From Adiantum capillus-veneris (taxonomy: Eukaryota; Streptophyta; Polypodiopsida; Polypodiales; Pteridaceae): DNA of 64,000 nucleotides. Below the pieces are notes generated by a model. The model did no database searches. It saw only the letters and a program-made list of their open reading frames with translations, and had not been told where the DNA came from. Position 1 is the stretch's first letter, and every line of letters begins with the position of its first letter. Both the position numbers and the translations under genes were made by a program. The stretch covers positions 69,642,912-69,706,911 of the forward strand of contig CM043963.1 of assembly GCA_014529385.2 (NCBI GenBank), read 5' to 3'. Below are positions 46,701 through 58,870 of this stretch, one piece after another.

Positions 46701-47695
46701 GTCTTTATAGGTATCAGAGCCAAAACTATGGGTGTATGGATATCCGAGCCCAAAATCCTCAATGTGAAAGAAGTGGTAGGCATAAAGACTGATGAGATAC
46801 ACGCATACTTTTCCTTTGTCTAGTTGTAGCATCCCCAAAGTTGGGGCCCTCGGCATGGATCATGGGCTTGCCCCACAAGCTTTCAAGTAACTATTTTGAT
46901 CATTTGAAGGAGTAGTGGGGTATCCCTTGCATTGTTTTTTATTGGACCAATTCACTTCTATAATCTACACACACACACACACACACACACATCATGGAAA
47001 ACTAACCTTTAGTGAACCTTCCACCGCCTAAAACTCCAAAATCCCGAGGTGATCTTGAAGAAAACCGGCCAAAATGCACTCGGAACAGTGTAAATTCCAG
47101 CAAGTTTTTCAAAATTTGACACAAACACAGGGAAAACAGTAAGATTGTCATAGTTTTTGCCAATTTGGCGCTTGGGACGCGCACATGCACACACGGCGAG
47201 CACACCCAATCACAAGAAGTACATGCATACCCACCTCTTGTTTGTTTACATTGAAAAGCATATCGTTTTGTATGCACACTAGACATACCCTGACCTGACC
47301 TTGTAGTACAAGATGTGTTCAAGAAAGTGTGACTCATATTATAGGCTTTCTTTTTGGGTGCAATGTCAACGGTTGAGGCACCTTGGCTTTAGTTGGCGAA
47401 AAGCAACCCAATTTTTGCCATCAAAGGAACCACCTACTAATGATGTAAAAAAAGCGTCTAAGGTACCATGGCCCCCCTCTATAGGTTGAAAAAAACACTA
47501 CGTTTTCTAGCCAGACAACAAAGATTCATGACTTTCTAACCATAAACCAGAGAAATGGATTAAGGGTCCCCTCAAAATACGGATCAAAAGCTTGCATTTT
47601 ATGTATGTATGAATCTCTGTAAGCAAAGCCTTAAAGAGCCTCTTCTCTGCAGAGGACCAAGATAGGAAGCATCTGCAAGAGGGCTCATCTTGACA
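46701..47695. other. Intergenic with LTR-like scraps
   Basis: GGTATCAGAGCC at about 46709 resembles an initiator-Met PBS, but no LTR boundary is clear. An (AC)n tract lies at about 46970-46992. A minus frame at 47002-47337 has no motif. Confidence 0.35.
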
Positions 47696-47702
47696 CCCCC
47701 CC

Positions 47703-47733
<31 letters not shown>

Positions 47734-47736
47734 ACA
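47696..47736 (+). repeat. C24 run plus (CA)n in the presumed 5' leader
   Basis: 24 consecutive C, then (CA)8-9, ending four bases before the ATG at 47740. Confidence 0.9.
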
Positions 47737-47739
47737 GAC

Positions 47740-48708
47740 ATGGAGATGGTGGTGCTTGATATCATCAGAGAATCAAGCGTGCTTCTATGCGCAAATCTGC
47801 CCATCCTCTTCTTCATCACACTCACCCTCATCTTCCCCGTCTCTTCCATCACCCTCTCCCGTGTCTTTTCTGATGGCCCTCTTGCCGAGAACCTATCCTC
47901 ACACTTCCACAGAGTCGCCATTGCAGGTGGCCTCCTGGAAAGCCCCCTCAATAAAAACCTCTACATCTACTCCTCGCAAGCTCTTCTCTCTCATGCTCTC
48001 TGCTTCCCCATCACCATCTCTCTCTGGCTTCTCGCCAAAACCACAATTCTGTACATCGTCAATTGCCACAGCCTCAACAGAGAGGCCTCTATAATGGGGT
48101 TCCTTCACAAAGGCCCCAAGCTATGGAGCAGATTGGCAACCACATACATTTACACATGCATTCTGGTCTTGGGCTTTGCAGGCCTGGTTATGATGTCCCC
48201 TCTGCTTCTCCTAGGGTTTGTAGAGTCCATAGAAGCTCCAGAAAGCTTGTTGAGCATTCTCGAGACCCCTCTAGTGATGGTGTTCTGTGTGGCATTTGCG
48301 CATATGTTGATGGTTTTCGACATAGCAAATGTAGTCTCTGTGGCAGAGAAGCAGTGGGGCGGCGGCGCTCTCCGTAGGGCACTCTCTCTATTGAAAGGGA
48401 GGGCACAGGTTGCCTTGATCTTGCTTTTGTTAGCAGAGTTTGCAGCTTTTATGGCGGAGGGTGCGTTCCAGAACAGGGTAATGGGCGCCGACATGCCCAC
48501 GTCGCTCTGCGAGGCCCCCATTCTCATCTTCCTCTACTCCTTCATCCATCTCTTCAGTACCATCATGAGCTTCGTTTTGTACAGATCGTGTCTGCAGACG
48601 TCTTGCCCTGCGTGTCAGAGCCCGCCGTCGTCAGATTCGCCTTACTCTGCTGCGCTACAGCATCTATCCATCACCGTCGAGATAATTGAACAATGTAGAA
48701 AAATGTAA
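47740..48708 (+). CDS. Plant multi-pass membrane protein, single exon
   Basis: 322 residues, intact, intronless, GC-richer than its surroundings. About six hydrophobic helices: residues 20-42, 78-107, 132-160, 178-205, 225-243 and 262-285. The opening DIIRESSVLL...ITLTLIFPVSSITLSRVF and the central ANVVSVAEKQWGGGALRRAL-SLLKGR match, from memory, the plant family of Arabidopsis At5g44860/At4g19950 (DILRES, LTLIFPLSF, SVVSVLEPVYG, LLKGK), which are membrane proteins of unknown function. The C-terminal tail has a Cys pair (SCPAC). Met3 is an alternative start. This is the only convincing intact host gene in the window; the leader's C-run and CA-repeat sit immediately upstream. Confidence 0.85.
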   Translation: MEMVVLDIIRESSVLLCANLPILFFITLTLIFPVSSITLSRVFSDGPLAENLSSHFHRVAIAGGLLESPLNKNLYIYSSQALLSHALCFPITISLWLLAKTTILYIVNCHSLNREASIMGFLHKGPKLWSRLATTYIYTCILVLGFAGLVMMSPLLLLGFVESIEAPESLLSILETPLVMVFCVAFAHMLMVFDIANVVSVAEKQWGGGALRRALSLLKGRAQVALILLLLAEFAAFMAEGAFQNRVMGADMPTSLCEAPILIFLYSFIHLFSTIMSFVLYRSCLQTSCPACQSPPSSDSPYSAALQHLSITVEIIEQCRKM

Positions 48709-49087
48709 CCATTGTGTACTTAGAATGACCACCAATGTCCCCCAAGTTTGATCCATTCACACGTAAATACATTACATACCCTTATATTTTGCATCTTGTA
48801 ACCTACACTTCAAAGAAGGTGGCCATGTTGCGGCTTCATCGATCACGCCTTTGGTCTATTGATTCTATCTGCAAATGCCGTTTAATGTTGGGCACCCTAT
48901 GCTCCCTAGCAAGAAGAGGGTGGCCATGTAGCTGCTCGTCCGATGGATTGTGTCTTCTACCCAGAATGTTGCATGCCATCTATGTGACTCAAAAAAGGCA
49001 AAATTGGCTTATGGTGCTTCTGGAATGCTCATCTTGGTCTTGTGGCATGCCCTCTAGCATTGGATGGTGAATCAACAAGGTGAAGAG

Positions 49088-49162
<75 letters not shown>

Positions 49163-49585
49163 ACCCACAAATACACACAAACACACGATATCAATCACCT
49201 CCAATATCAAAATTACATTGCCATGTTTTTCCATGTCCTCCCATCACTTTCTTGAGCTTTCATTCTTAGCCATGCTCATATCATCATAAAGAATTTCGTG
49301 TTGCTAGCTTCACCTCCAAGATCCCTCGTATTGATTGGCATTTCATATTCATTCTTTGTCATCCAAGGCCTTCCCAAGTCCCATGTTCAAAACCAGAAGG
49401 GATTGTGTAAATATGTATTATATACAGTGTCATTTTGTGCAACAATTTCTGTGTAATGTGTCATGAAACACGGAAACTATTCAAGTTGCACGTCAAACCA
49501 AGATCCTTCCTAGAAGACAAGAAGATTTAGAAATTTTCTCATGTAGGAAAATGGAGTCTTTCTCATTGTTTTTCATACAATGCAT
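48709..49585. other. Downstream flank with (CT)n tract
   Basis: Contains (CT)n at about 49091-49161. No further gene. Confidence 0.5.
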
Positions 49586-49740
49586 AACATCATGAGCTTC
49601 TGCTTGTGAGGCACCGCATACCTAGCTAGGTACAATTAGGGGTAGGAGACCACCGGCCCCCCCAGCGGGCCGGCGGTCCCCTACCCCCAATCGTACCTAG
49701 CTAGGTATGCGGTGCCTCCCTCACAGAAGCTCATGATGTT
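49586..49740. repeat. Second long inverted repeat
   Basis: Arms 49586-49659 and 49667-49740 (74 bases each) around a 7-base loop. Apart from one 5-base block, the four differences all have A on the left arm where the right arm implies G. GC-rich core (ACCGGCCC / GGGCCGGCGGT). Confidence 0.9.
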
Positions 49741-49778
49741 GAGGAGGTAAGTCACAATGTGGGAAATATTGTGATCCA

Positions 49779-49782
<4 letters not shown>

Positions 49783-49873
<91 letters not shown>
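49783..49873 (+). repeat. (GA)n microsatellite
   Basis: About 45 units, 40 bases after the inverted repeat. Confidence 0.97.
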
Positions 49874-49874
<1 letters not shown>

Positions 49875-52831
49875 ATAAATGGCACTCAAAGTCACAAAAA
49901 ATGACTTCAACCATTAAAAATAAACCTACCACGGACCTTAACAGAGGTATTTAGCGTAAGGCTTACTCTAATTATACAAATAAGTGATGAAATCTCGAGG
50001 CATGTCACTTTAAAGGTGGTAATGGTAGAGTCTATTGAGGTAGCAGAAACAATTAGAGCAAGTTTTTGAAGACCAAGGTTGGCAGCCTTTATAAATCTCC
50101 TTTCCAATTGAATAAGCAATTTAGTACGACTTGTGCTAGGTAAACACCAAAGCACCTTAAAATACATTGCCCTAAAGAAAGCAAGTTAGAGTGGTAATTG
50201 ATGCATGAAAAATGAATACCTTCTTCCTTTGAGTCCATTTTACGATAGGGAGAAACAATTGATGAGCTCTCAAAATAGCTCTTGAACCATGTTGTTATTG
50301 GCAACGAAGCCCTCCCATTAGAAAACAATCTTTTCGGATTCATAATCATTGGAAGGAACTTATTAAGACCCATCAAAATCACACAAAAACATGTGGAGTG
50401 CTAGTGTCATGGCCTACCCAAAAAACTAGCACATCATGGATCCATAGTGAAAGTCACATTGCTAGGAACATGATTAATTGTCGATAGTGGCATATGTGCA
50501 ATCTAACATATACAAAAACATCGTGTAGAGAAGCCAAAAGCAACATGCTTGAGCCTCCTATCATCTATGTCACAATAGAAAGATGGCCCACACAACAAGA
50601 TACTACAACTATGCCATCAAACAAATAGATATTTTCATGAATCTGTATAGAATGTGTTCCAAGAGGTATGTCCCTTATGGCCAGAGATGACTTTGTAATG
50701 TGTTTGTAAGTGTGCCTTGACTAATCACACACCACCAAGCCTTCGATCTACATCCAGGAGCCTAGTATAAGATAGCGAGCCTACAAGTGATGATTATCTT
50801 ATAGACTATTGCGATGTATGAAATGATACAATGAGCACCGCACATTAGTGTTAGGCATAAATGTAGATGGAAATGGTGCATAATGTTCTCTAGTGGTGGG
50901 ATGCTCTAGATGCAGTATGCATGTGCAAACTCGCAAACTAGCTCAACCCAACATATAATATAAAGGCATATTGTATGAAACAATGTCAAGACTAGCAAAG
51001 AAACACAACAAAACTAAAACAGTAGCCAAGACAACCACAAGCCCTCCAAGCCAATATCTTGTACATAACGAAATAAGCATGCAAAGTCTAGTCTAGCTGC
51101 GGCCAACTCTACCCAGTCTATGATTACCACAACAAGGTACAATGGGGATGTAGAGACTGAGGTGCAATGGAGAGTGCAGTGGGTGCAAAGGAACAAGACA
51201 CAACTGAAATCACAATGTAACTAGCTAACAAGACTACAAGACTCACAAGCCCAACCTACAAAGCAACCAAGGTGAGGCGCTTCAAAGGCGCTTCAAAGGC
51301 TAGTGCTCAAGAGTACACGCAACTCCTCCTATTGTGACTCACAGTGGAATCTCACTCAAGGCAAGCGTATGGCAAAAACTATCTCTGCTACTCACATCAT
51401 GTTGTATGTATCCACAAGATGAGATCGTTGCACGGCCATCACATATCTACTGGAAAGTATCTGGCCAAGGCAACTCATGGGCTACTGAAAATATTATGAT
51501 ACTAGTGGCCTAGGGAAGCCCTTGGTGAGTCTAATTACTAGCCGCATGTCTGGCCACTCGACGACCACTAGCCTTAGCCCACGATCGCTCCTGGGCCAAC
51601 CAAAGAACGGTTGTCTGGTAGCTCTTGAATACTCTAAAAGGGGTGTCCATAGGATGTCCACACTCTATATGATGAATGCTACCTCTTTGGTTTTGGTGGT
51701 CCGAGCCCCGCCTTGGCCGGCCGGTGTGTCCATACTAGGCACCCGCCAATGGGCAGCCCAATAGTGCCCGGGCGCTCGAACAAAGTATGGTCCAACTGGA
51801 AGAGAATGTCTTCCGGAGCACGTCCACCAAGGTGGCCATGCAAGTTGAGCCTTGTGTAGCCTTGTAGCCATGTTACATATGCCCGCCACTATTCCACTCA
51901 CCGTCCCGGTGAGTGGTCCAGTGAGTGCGGTGGCACGCTAAAAAACTAGAAAGAGCTACTGCAAGCTAGAATTGCAACCACTAGAAAACAAAACCATTGC
52001 GACACTACAAATACAACTAGACAAACCAAAAACTACTAGAAAACCATACCAAAATTGGAACCTAAAAATGAAGCAACTGCAATTGGGAAAGCATGTGCTT
52101 TAAGAAGGATGGTGAGGCCCTAAGGGTGTTGTTGTGGATTATCGAAGGACTGCGAGGAAGAGCTTCTTGGAGGTGGAGTAGGCTGCAGATGCATGGAGTA
52201 CGGTGGGAAGCAGTATGGTGGAGGGAAATGGACAGGGTCATGTGGAAACTAGATAGGGTAATCGAGTGGTACGGGTAGGTAGTAGGATGGTGTGGGTGAG
52301 CTATGTGGAAGATAAGCCTGCGGAGTGGCTAGGCTTATGTGGAATGGAAAAGATGTGTAGTGGGCATGGAGTGGGGGAAACTGCATGAAAGAAAGAGCTG
52401 TAGAGGCCGCACTAAGGCTAAGGGGTAGTGATGTGAACAGAGCAACAGAATATGTGGGGCCTCGTGGTGCAATAGCAGGGAGTTGTAGCGAAGAGATGGA
52501 AGGGGGATCTGACAACGGAAGACTAGGTAGTGGAGTTAAGGGCAGATGGGAAGAAAAGGTGGGTATTGGTGAGGTGATTTCACTTGCTATATCCTCCACT
52601 AGAACAACTTGTGGAGTGGTAACCGCTGTAAGTATCCCAATGGAGAGGATCGTATGGTGTGGAGTTGAAGAGACTACAAAGGCAAGACTTGTGGCTTGAG
52701 CAACTCCTGAGAAATATGTGGAATTGCTCGAGTATCCAATGTTGAAGTGGTAGTGAAAGAATGTGGAAAAGTTCACAAAATAATGGATGGTGCAAGTGGC
52801 AAAGAGAGTGAGTGAGTATTCTGTGTAGTCG
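49874..52831. other. Intergenic, no supportable gene
   Basis: Open frames are short or of skewed composition. The longest, 52249-52875 minus (208 codons), is Ser/Pro/Thr-rich low complexity and starts inside the 3' LTR of the neighbouring element; I do not call it a gene. Confidence 0.4.
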
Positions 52832-52973
52832 TGAAGGCATACGGAACTGGAACATGCTAATATCCACCCAACCATGCTCTATATAGGCCCTTCGCCTGCT
52901 AAACATAGAGACCACCTTGATTGCATGTTCGTCCTGGACCTTGGCCTTGCTTGGTCCTACCCTTGGCATGACA
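52832..52973 (-). repeat. 3' LTR (142 bp) of the short-LTR element
   Basis: Minus strand TGTCATGCCAAGGGTAGG ... CCTATATAGAGC (TATA box near 52878-52886) ... GTATGCCTTCA. Confidence 0.75.
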
Positions 52974-55499
52974 TTACTCCCCCCTTGGAGAAGCGTTTTC
53001 ATCCTCAAAAACAAGAGTGATGATACACTAATGTTTTCCAGAGTGGCATCCTAGATCCAGCTGTTTGTTTGACCGGAACACGGTTCAGCAGGAGATTCAA
53101 TGAAATCAAGAGTAACATATGGATTTTCCACATTGTTGTCCATTTGCAACCATCTTGTGTTACCGATTCCTATCCAATCATAGTGTGTAGACACCATTTA
53201 GAACGCACATGAGCATGCTAAACAAGTTATCACACAAAGATATACCCAAAAGAGTACCGCTTTTCACGTTCCATGAAAGTAACTTGCTAAACATAACTCA
53301 TGGCCAAGTTTATGTCCTTGACTTGATCGCAAATTTCATCAGTAAACAACCTCACCATAACTAGTCTTCAAGGTTGAGAACGTGACTTAAACATGAAGGG
53401 ACTAAACTGAGTCACAAACATGCTTTACCTTATTCCAAGCAATGCCAACTAGAGCGATACATTCTTGCTAATTGGATTGCTTGCTGCTAACGTGCGCGCT
53501 TTGCATATCCTTCAGCACAAGAGTACACTTGTAACTTGTAATCTGCCTATCCTCTTTGGATTTTGACAGTTTTGAGATGTGTTTTCCCCACGATTTACAG
53601 ACAGTCGTGCCAGATACTGGTAAACTGGGATCACCATATCATACAACATTGTTGAGCAAACAACAATGTCCTGAAGAACCATCTTGGTTAACTTGAAAAA
53701 TCCACAAGCACCCAAACCGAGCCATGACCTCTATTGGTGATTGGTAGATCCAAAAGTAAGATCATAAAGATACTGCACATAGAGTGCAAAATGATTCATA
53801 AGTAACTAGTGTGATGAATATGCATGCCTCCCCAAATCAGCCTTTGCTAAACACTAGGGCCCATAACACCTAGTGTGCATGCATTTAGCAAAAAACAGAT
53901 CCGAAGTTGTATATCTATGATCATCCTTGCCAATACGTATGGCGAATGTGATGCTCCTAGCACACATTAAAGAGGAGTGTAAATAGTTTTGAAAAGAACT
54001 AAATACTTGCTGCTGCAATCATTTGCAAGCCTTCCTAAAATGTTTGAACCATAATAGAAGGTGAAACATTAATCACTTCTAGGTACAAACAATGAAACTT
54101 TTTCATTAACAACTCATAGTCTTGCTATATGTATAAACAACATCTATAATGTTGTTTAGCAGCACTTGTACCTTAACAAGTCATTCTAAGTATCAACAAT
54201 TTTTGGCCACTAAAATTGCTCCTGATACGTTGTGCGAAAAATGGTCTAGAAAACAGATTTGACCAGCACCTAGGGACATCGTTGCGACACATAATTGAAG
54301 TAGAGGCACCAATGTCTATCCTAGAGACTCATATTCTCCACATGTGGAATATATCTCAGATAAGGATGTTTAGGAAAAAAACATTCTTCAAGTACGAGAT
54401 GTACTTGGGTGTGGAGGTAGCTGTAAACACGCATGCAATGTGTGTGAGAGAGACCCTCATTATTCATGCTCCACATTGGTTAAACCGAACTCCGTGAGTT
54501 CCTAGACCATGTTGTATCCCATGTGAGAACATGTGCCAAATAAACCCTACAAGTGGGTCTATAACTGCATAATGCAGAAACATATATTGGACATTACAAC
54601 CCAAATTTCTTGGCTCTTACATGACCTTGTCACTTCATTGAAGGTTGAACATAGCGTTCAATAATCCGTAATGAAAAGGCACCTGCCCAAATTTCTTGCC
54701 TACAAAGGCCTAGGAACACTAATTGAAAATTAGCGAAATACAAGTAGTATTTCACATGTAACCTTGGGTGTTGCCTTTGCAATCCAAACCCCTTGGTTAA
54801 AATCAACATTGTCAAACCTCTTGGTTAAACTTTGCAAGAAAACTGTTGAACTAGAAGCCGGCCCTTGGCCTGTGTCTGTGACCCCTCTTGGGCTTTCCCG
54901 TGGCTTGATATTCCTTTGGAATTTGAAATTTGTCCACTACCCCTTGGCAATCTATAGACTTCTTTCCTAGAAAATGCAAGTGTGAAGGTTCCAAGAATTG
55001 ACCATCAGCATGAGTTGGGTCTTTACCCAAAACTATACTCATATAGGCACTCTTAGTGCTTATAGGAGCTCCATTGAAATTGGAGTCGTAGTCTCAACTA
55101 GAGTTTTTTTACACCCAAAAATCCATAATCTTGGTTTTTTTTAAACAGATGTGCTATCAAAATGATGGCTTCATCCATACACCTTGGTAGAGATAAGCCC
55201 TTACGAGTCTAAGACGTTCAAAAACTCAACTTGACTGTTACACGTAAAGTGTGTAGTGCTAAAATAATGCCCAAAAAATCACTAATGGCAAGACCCTTTC
55301 TTGTCCATTATAAGTCATGGGTACTCAACTAAATAGAGTTGGTCGATCTAGAAAGCAATTACTGATGGATTACAAAGATGGCTCTTAGTCATTCTAGAAT
55401 AGGTGGCAATAGATGGCTCTTAGCCCTTCCTATTACCGTATTGACATAGAAAGATTTAATTAAAATCGTGCCTAGATTCACCTTTCCCACAGAGAATTT

Positions 55500-55571
<72 letters not shown>

Positions 55572-57596
55572 GTTGAGGAAGACCCCTTAATCTAATGTGA
55601 TGTATGCCCCTTGCATATGCTCTTTGTGCGCAACGCTCTCGTAGAGAGAGATACCATAATGCACATTTGGACCCACCTATCGTATATGTGGTCATGACTA
55701 TACCAGAGTGACATAGGTATGGCACTTTGCCCGTGAATACACATAAATAAAGATTGTTTTAAGATGTCAATTACTTAGCTCGTCCTTTTGACAAAGTAGC
55801 TAGTGTGATAGCGAAAGCGTATACTATGATGGGTGTTGTACGTCCATCGTACTAGTATGTCATCAAAAAAGGGAATGATAAGCCCTTGGCATCAATGCCA
55901 GTCTCAACCATTGTAATTCATTGGTATACGTGCCTTGCACAATTACATTGGCATGGATACATCACAGTGCAGCATTGCATAAACTGTGAGCTTATATCCA
56001 TGTAGTGCTAAAGATGTGCGCCATTATCATTGATTGGAAGTCAATCGATAATACCTTGGCACATAAGAGAAGTTGTGCTGCACATGAAGATAGACAAAGC
56101 ACTTTACTTTATACAGTGGCTTCTTATGGAGTCTTCCCAAGCATTTTGCTTTGCATAATAGAGAGAGCTTTTCAAAAATGAAAAGTAAAACATAGACAAA
56201 AACAAACATAATCTGAAATGTACTAACCGTGTCATCCACTTGTGACGAGGTTTTCGGTAATTTTCTCGCATCCGGAGCATAGCCATATGTACTCCTTAAG
56301 TGAGTTGGCGTATGTATCATATACACCCTCGTGTGGTGAAAAAATGTGCAGACATCTTCACAAGGTTCCCCAAGTTTGTATGCTAATAGCATATTCCAAA
56401 CTATAGAAATTGCAATGTCAAATGCCAAAAGGGAAGCTTTGCTTCACTTAGAAACTCACGGGAATTCTGGTGCTCATAGCTAAAAAATACTCTTGCCAAA
56501 TTGCAACAATGGCATAGCAAAATAAAGTCAACCGTGTCGAGAATTCATAGATAATCGACCATGTTGAATTGTATATTGTATTGAAAAACAGAAAAATACT
56601 TGCAAGAGATGTACCTCGTAGAGCTGCTGGGCATGATTACTATTATCCTGAAGAGTTGTAGAAAGAGACTTGCTCCCGTGATGTCTTAGCAATTGTCGCA
56701 TCACGCTTGCCCACAATGGGTGGATTATGTCATTGTCGGATTGCATTAATGACAGAAAACCTACTTAGGAGTCACGCTCTAGCAGCTCCAAGCCTTGCGC
56801 CCCCCCTCTCCTTGAGAGTAGGGAAAGGATAAATCAAAGAGAGACTTGTTAATCAAAATCGATGACCAAGTAAGTGTATGGAGCCTTGCTCCTCTTGGGA
56901 ACTTTGTGGTGCATCGACATTCATTGCCACCGCCACCTTGCACAAGAAGTAACTTGTGCAAATCTTTGAAAGATCCCTATAATGTAAAATTATCATAAAG
57001 CTAGAAAACCTGAAAAGCATGAAATATCAAACCTGTTGATCAGCCTCCATCATGGTGCTCTTCCTCAAACCATGATTATATCCCTTGGATTAAAGCTCCC
57101 TTGGAGAATCCCGATAACATGTTATTTGGTGATTTTCCCTTGTAAGCCGGTCTAACATTAGACCCTGTCAAAGCTACCCAATTTGCTAACCCTAGCCATT
57201 ATAGAACTTTCCCTTCGACACGGCCATTGTATAGAGCCTTCAAAACTCTCCGATGATCCGTTGTGTTAGCCGAGTGCAGCGTCATTGCCATGGTCTAAAT
57301 CTCGTAGTGCCCATCCTCTTGCATGTGTCGGCTCCTAGATTGCATGGTCCATATCGAGTTGAAATTCAACCTAAGGCCAGAATTTCCTGTATATTGTGCA
57401 GGTCTATGACACATGGTGCCATCATGTCCTTGTTTGCATCCTTGTTCCATCCCTGCAACCGATACGTGTCCTCTTGAGACTCATATTGGAGGCGAGAAGG
57501 GGCTGTTATGGTGACCCTTGGTCACTTTAGGGCGCCCAAAAGAGATCTCTCGTTTGAAAACCAGGGAGAGAAAAAATGGCGACAGCTTTTGTAGGG

Positions 57597-57642
<46 letters not shown>

Positions 57643-57946
57643 CAGCACCTCATGTGATGCTCAGTTGGCCCCGCTACTCAAACAAACCTTCGTTGTTCCC
57701 CCCTGCGCTCCAAACGGGCCTGACACGCCCGAATTTCACGGAGGTCACTACCTTCCTTCCTCCTCTAAGCAGCCTTGCCCGTGTTTCTTGTCGGCTTCCA
57801 AAAACTCCTCCTTAGGGCACCTACCCATGGTCTTCTCCGGTTTCATCTCCATGGCTTGCATGATCATGCAAGACCATGCACACCTTGCTCCTGAACACGA
57901 GGGAGAGATAGCAGACTCCCAGAGAGAGGGAGGTCATGCCTCATGC

Positions 57947-58014
<68 letters not shown>

Positions 58015-58061
58015 CTTCCCCCTCCTCCATAGCTCTCCCCTCCCCTAAGCTTTGATACAAG
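52974..58061 (-). other. Interior of the short-LTR element
   Basis: Minus-strand stretches such as ACGFFKLTKMVLQDIVVCST, MLYDMVIPVYQYLARLSVNR (53715-53512) and EDVCTFFHHTRVYMIHTPTH (56428-56027) look once-coding but match no retroelement domain. (GA)n tracts at about 55504-55569, 57599-57641 and 57950-58012 produce artificial Glu-Arg open frames on the plus strand. Confidence 0.4.
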
Positions 58062-58205
58062 TGAAAGGCATAGGGAACTCGAACATGATAAATCTCCAGC
58101 TAGCCATGTTCTATATAGGCCCTTGGCCTGTTAAACATAGAGACCTCCTTGACTGCATGTCCGTCCTGGCCCTTGGCCCTGCCTATTCCTACCCTTGGCA
58201 TGACA
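58062..58205 (-). repeat. 5' LTR (144 bp) of the short-LTR element
   Basis: TGTCATGCCAAGGGTAGG ... CCTATATAGAAC ... CTATGCCTTTCA, matching the 3' LTR along its whole length. Confidence 0.75.
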
Positions 58206-58622
58206 AGTGGGGAGTGATGGGAGGGTGAGCGTTGTGCAAGTGATAGGGAGAGAGATGGTGAGAGAAGTGGAGATGGGGTATGTAGGAGTGAGCAAAAATG
58301 TGATGCTCGAAGGGGGCAAGGTGCACTGCCAATCTAAAGGAGTTGATGGTGAGAATGGGACTCTGAGGGTGGATGGGTGAGTGATGACATAGCTAGGGAG
58401 GACAATGTCGGAGTCGAGTGCGGAATGGCCAAAGTGATCAAAGATGGTGGTGAAATATTTGGCTCCAAGATGGTCGTCAAAGCTAGCGCTGTGAAGGTAG
58501 CCAAGGCAAGTTCCGTCGTAGTATCCCTACAAAGTAAACTTCCATAGCGCTTGGCCAATCGATGAAGGTCCTTCTACAGTGAGTAATCTGAGCATCGTGT
58601 GCCAGGATAGTAGGAGCCTGGT
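58206..58622. other. Intergenic
   Basis: Purine-rich; no gene supported by itself, though the minus frame downstream of the 58623 repeats continues here. Confidence 0.35.
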
Positions 58623-58870
58623 GGTCCATGATGTGATGGAGGTCATGATTCTCTGCCCCAAGCCACTCTATCTCAAAAATTTGAGAGTAGTATATCTGTT
58701 GGAACTATGAGTGGAGGTCCATGATGCGATGGAGGTCATGATTCTCTACCCCAAGATGCTCTATCTCATAAATCTGAGAGTGGAACTATGAGTGGAGGTC
58801 CATGACGCGGTGCAGGTTGTGATTCTCTACCCCAAGCTGCTCTATCCCCAAAAATTTGAGAATCAGGAGT
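58623..58870 (-). repeat. Three in-frame tandem repeats (93 and 81 bp steps)
   Basis: GGTCCATGA... recurs at 58623, 58716 and 58797. Both steps are multiples of three, and the minus strand reads about EIEWLGAENHDLHRIMDLHS in each, a heptad-like leucine/isoleucine pattern. The frame goes on to THCRRTFIDWPSAMEVYF. It is probably a relic of a coiled-coil repeat protein or gag. Confidence 0.6.

Larger units (their letters stand above)
52832..58205 (-). mobile_element. Short-LTR retroelement with a 5-kb non-pol interior
   Basis: Minus-strand element: 5' LTR 58062-58205, PBS-like TTGTATCAAAGC (58060-58049), interior, polypurine tract CCAAGGGGGGAGTAA (52988-52974), 3' LTR 52832-52973. The flanks read AGTGG (58206-58210) and AGTCG (52827-52831), a 5-bp target duplication with one change. 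LTRs differ at roughly 15% of sites, so it is old. No gag or pol motif is readable inside; the interior may be captured or decayed sequence. Confidence 0.75.

Noticed and set aside
52249-52875. A 208-codon Ser/Pro/Thr-rich minus frame
   Set aside because: Low-complexity composition, and its first ATG is inside an LTR only a few bases from the TATA box, so it would not be in the transcript.
57518-58048. A 176-codon plus-strand frame with Arg-Glu runs
   Set aside because: It is read through two (GA)n tracts, which give endless Arg-Glu codons in any frame; no flanking motif supports a protein.
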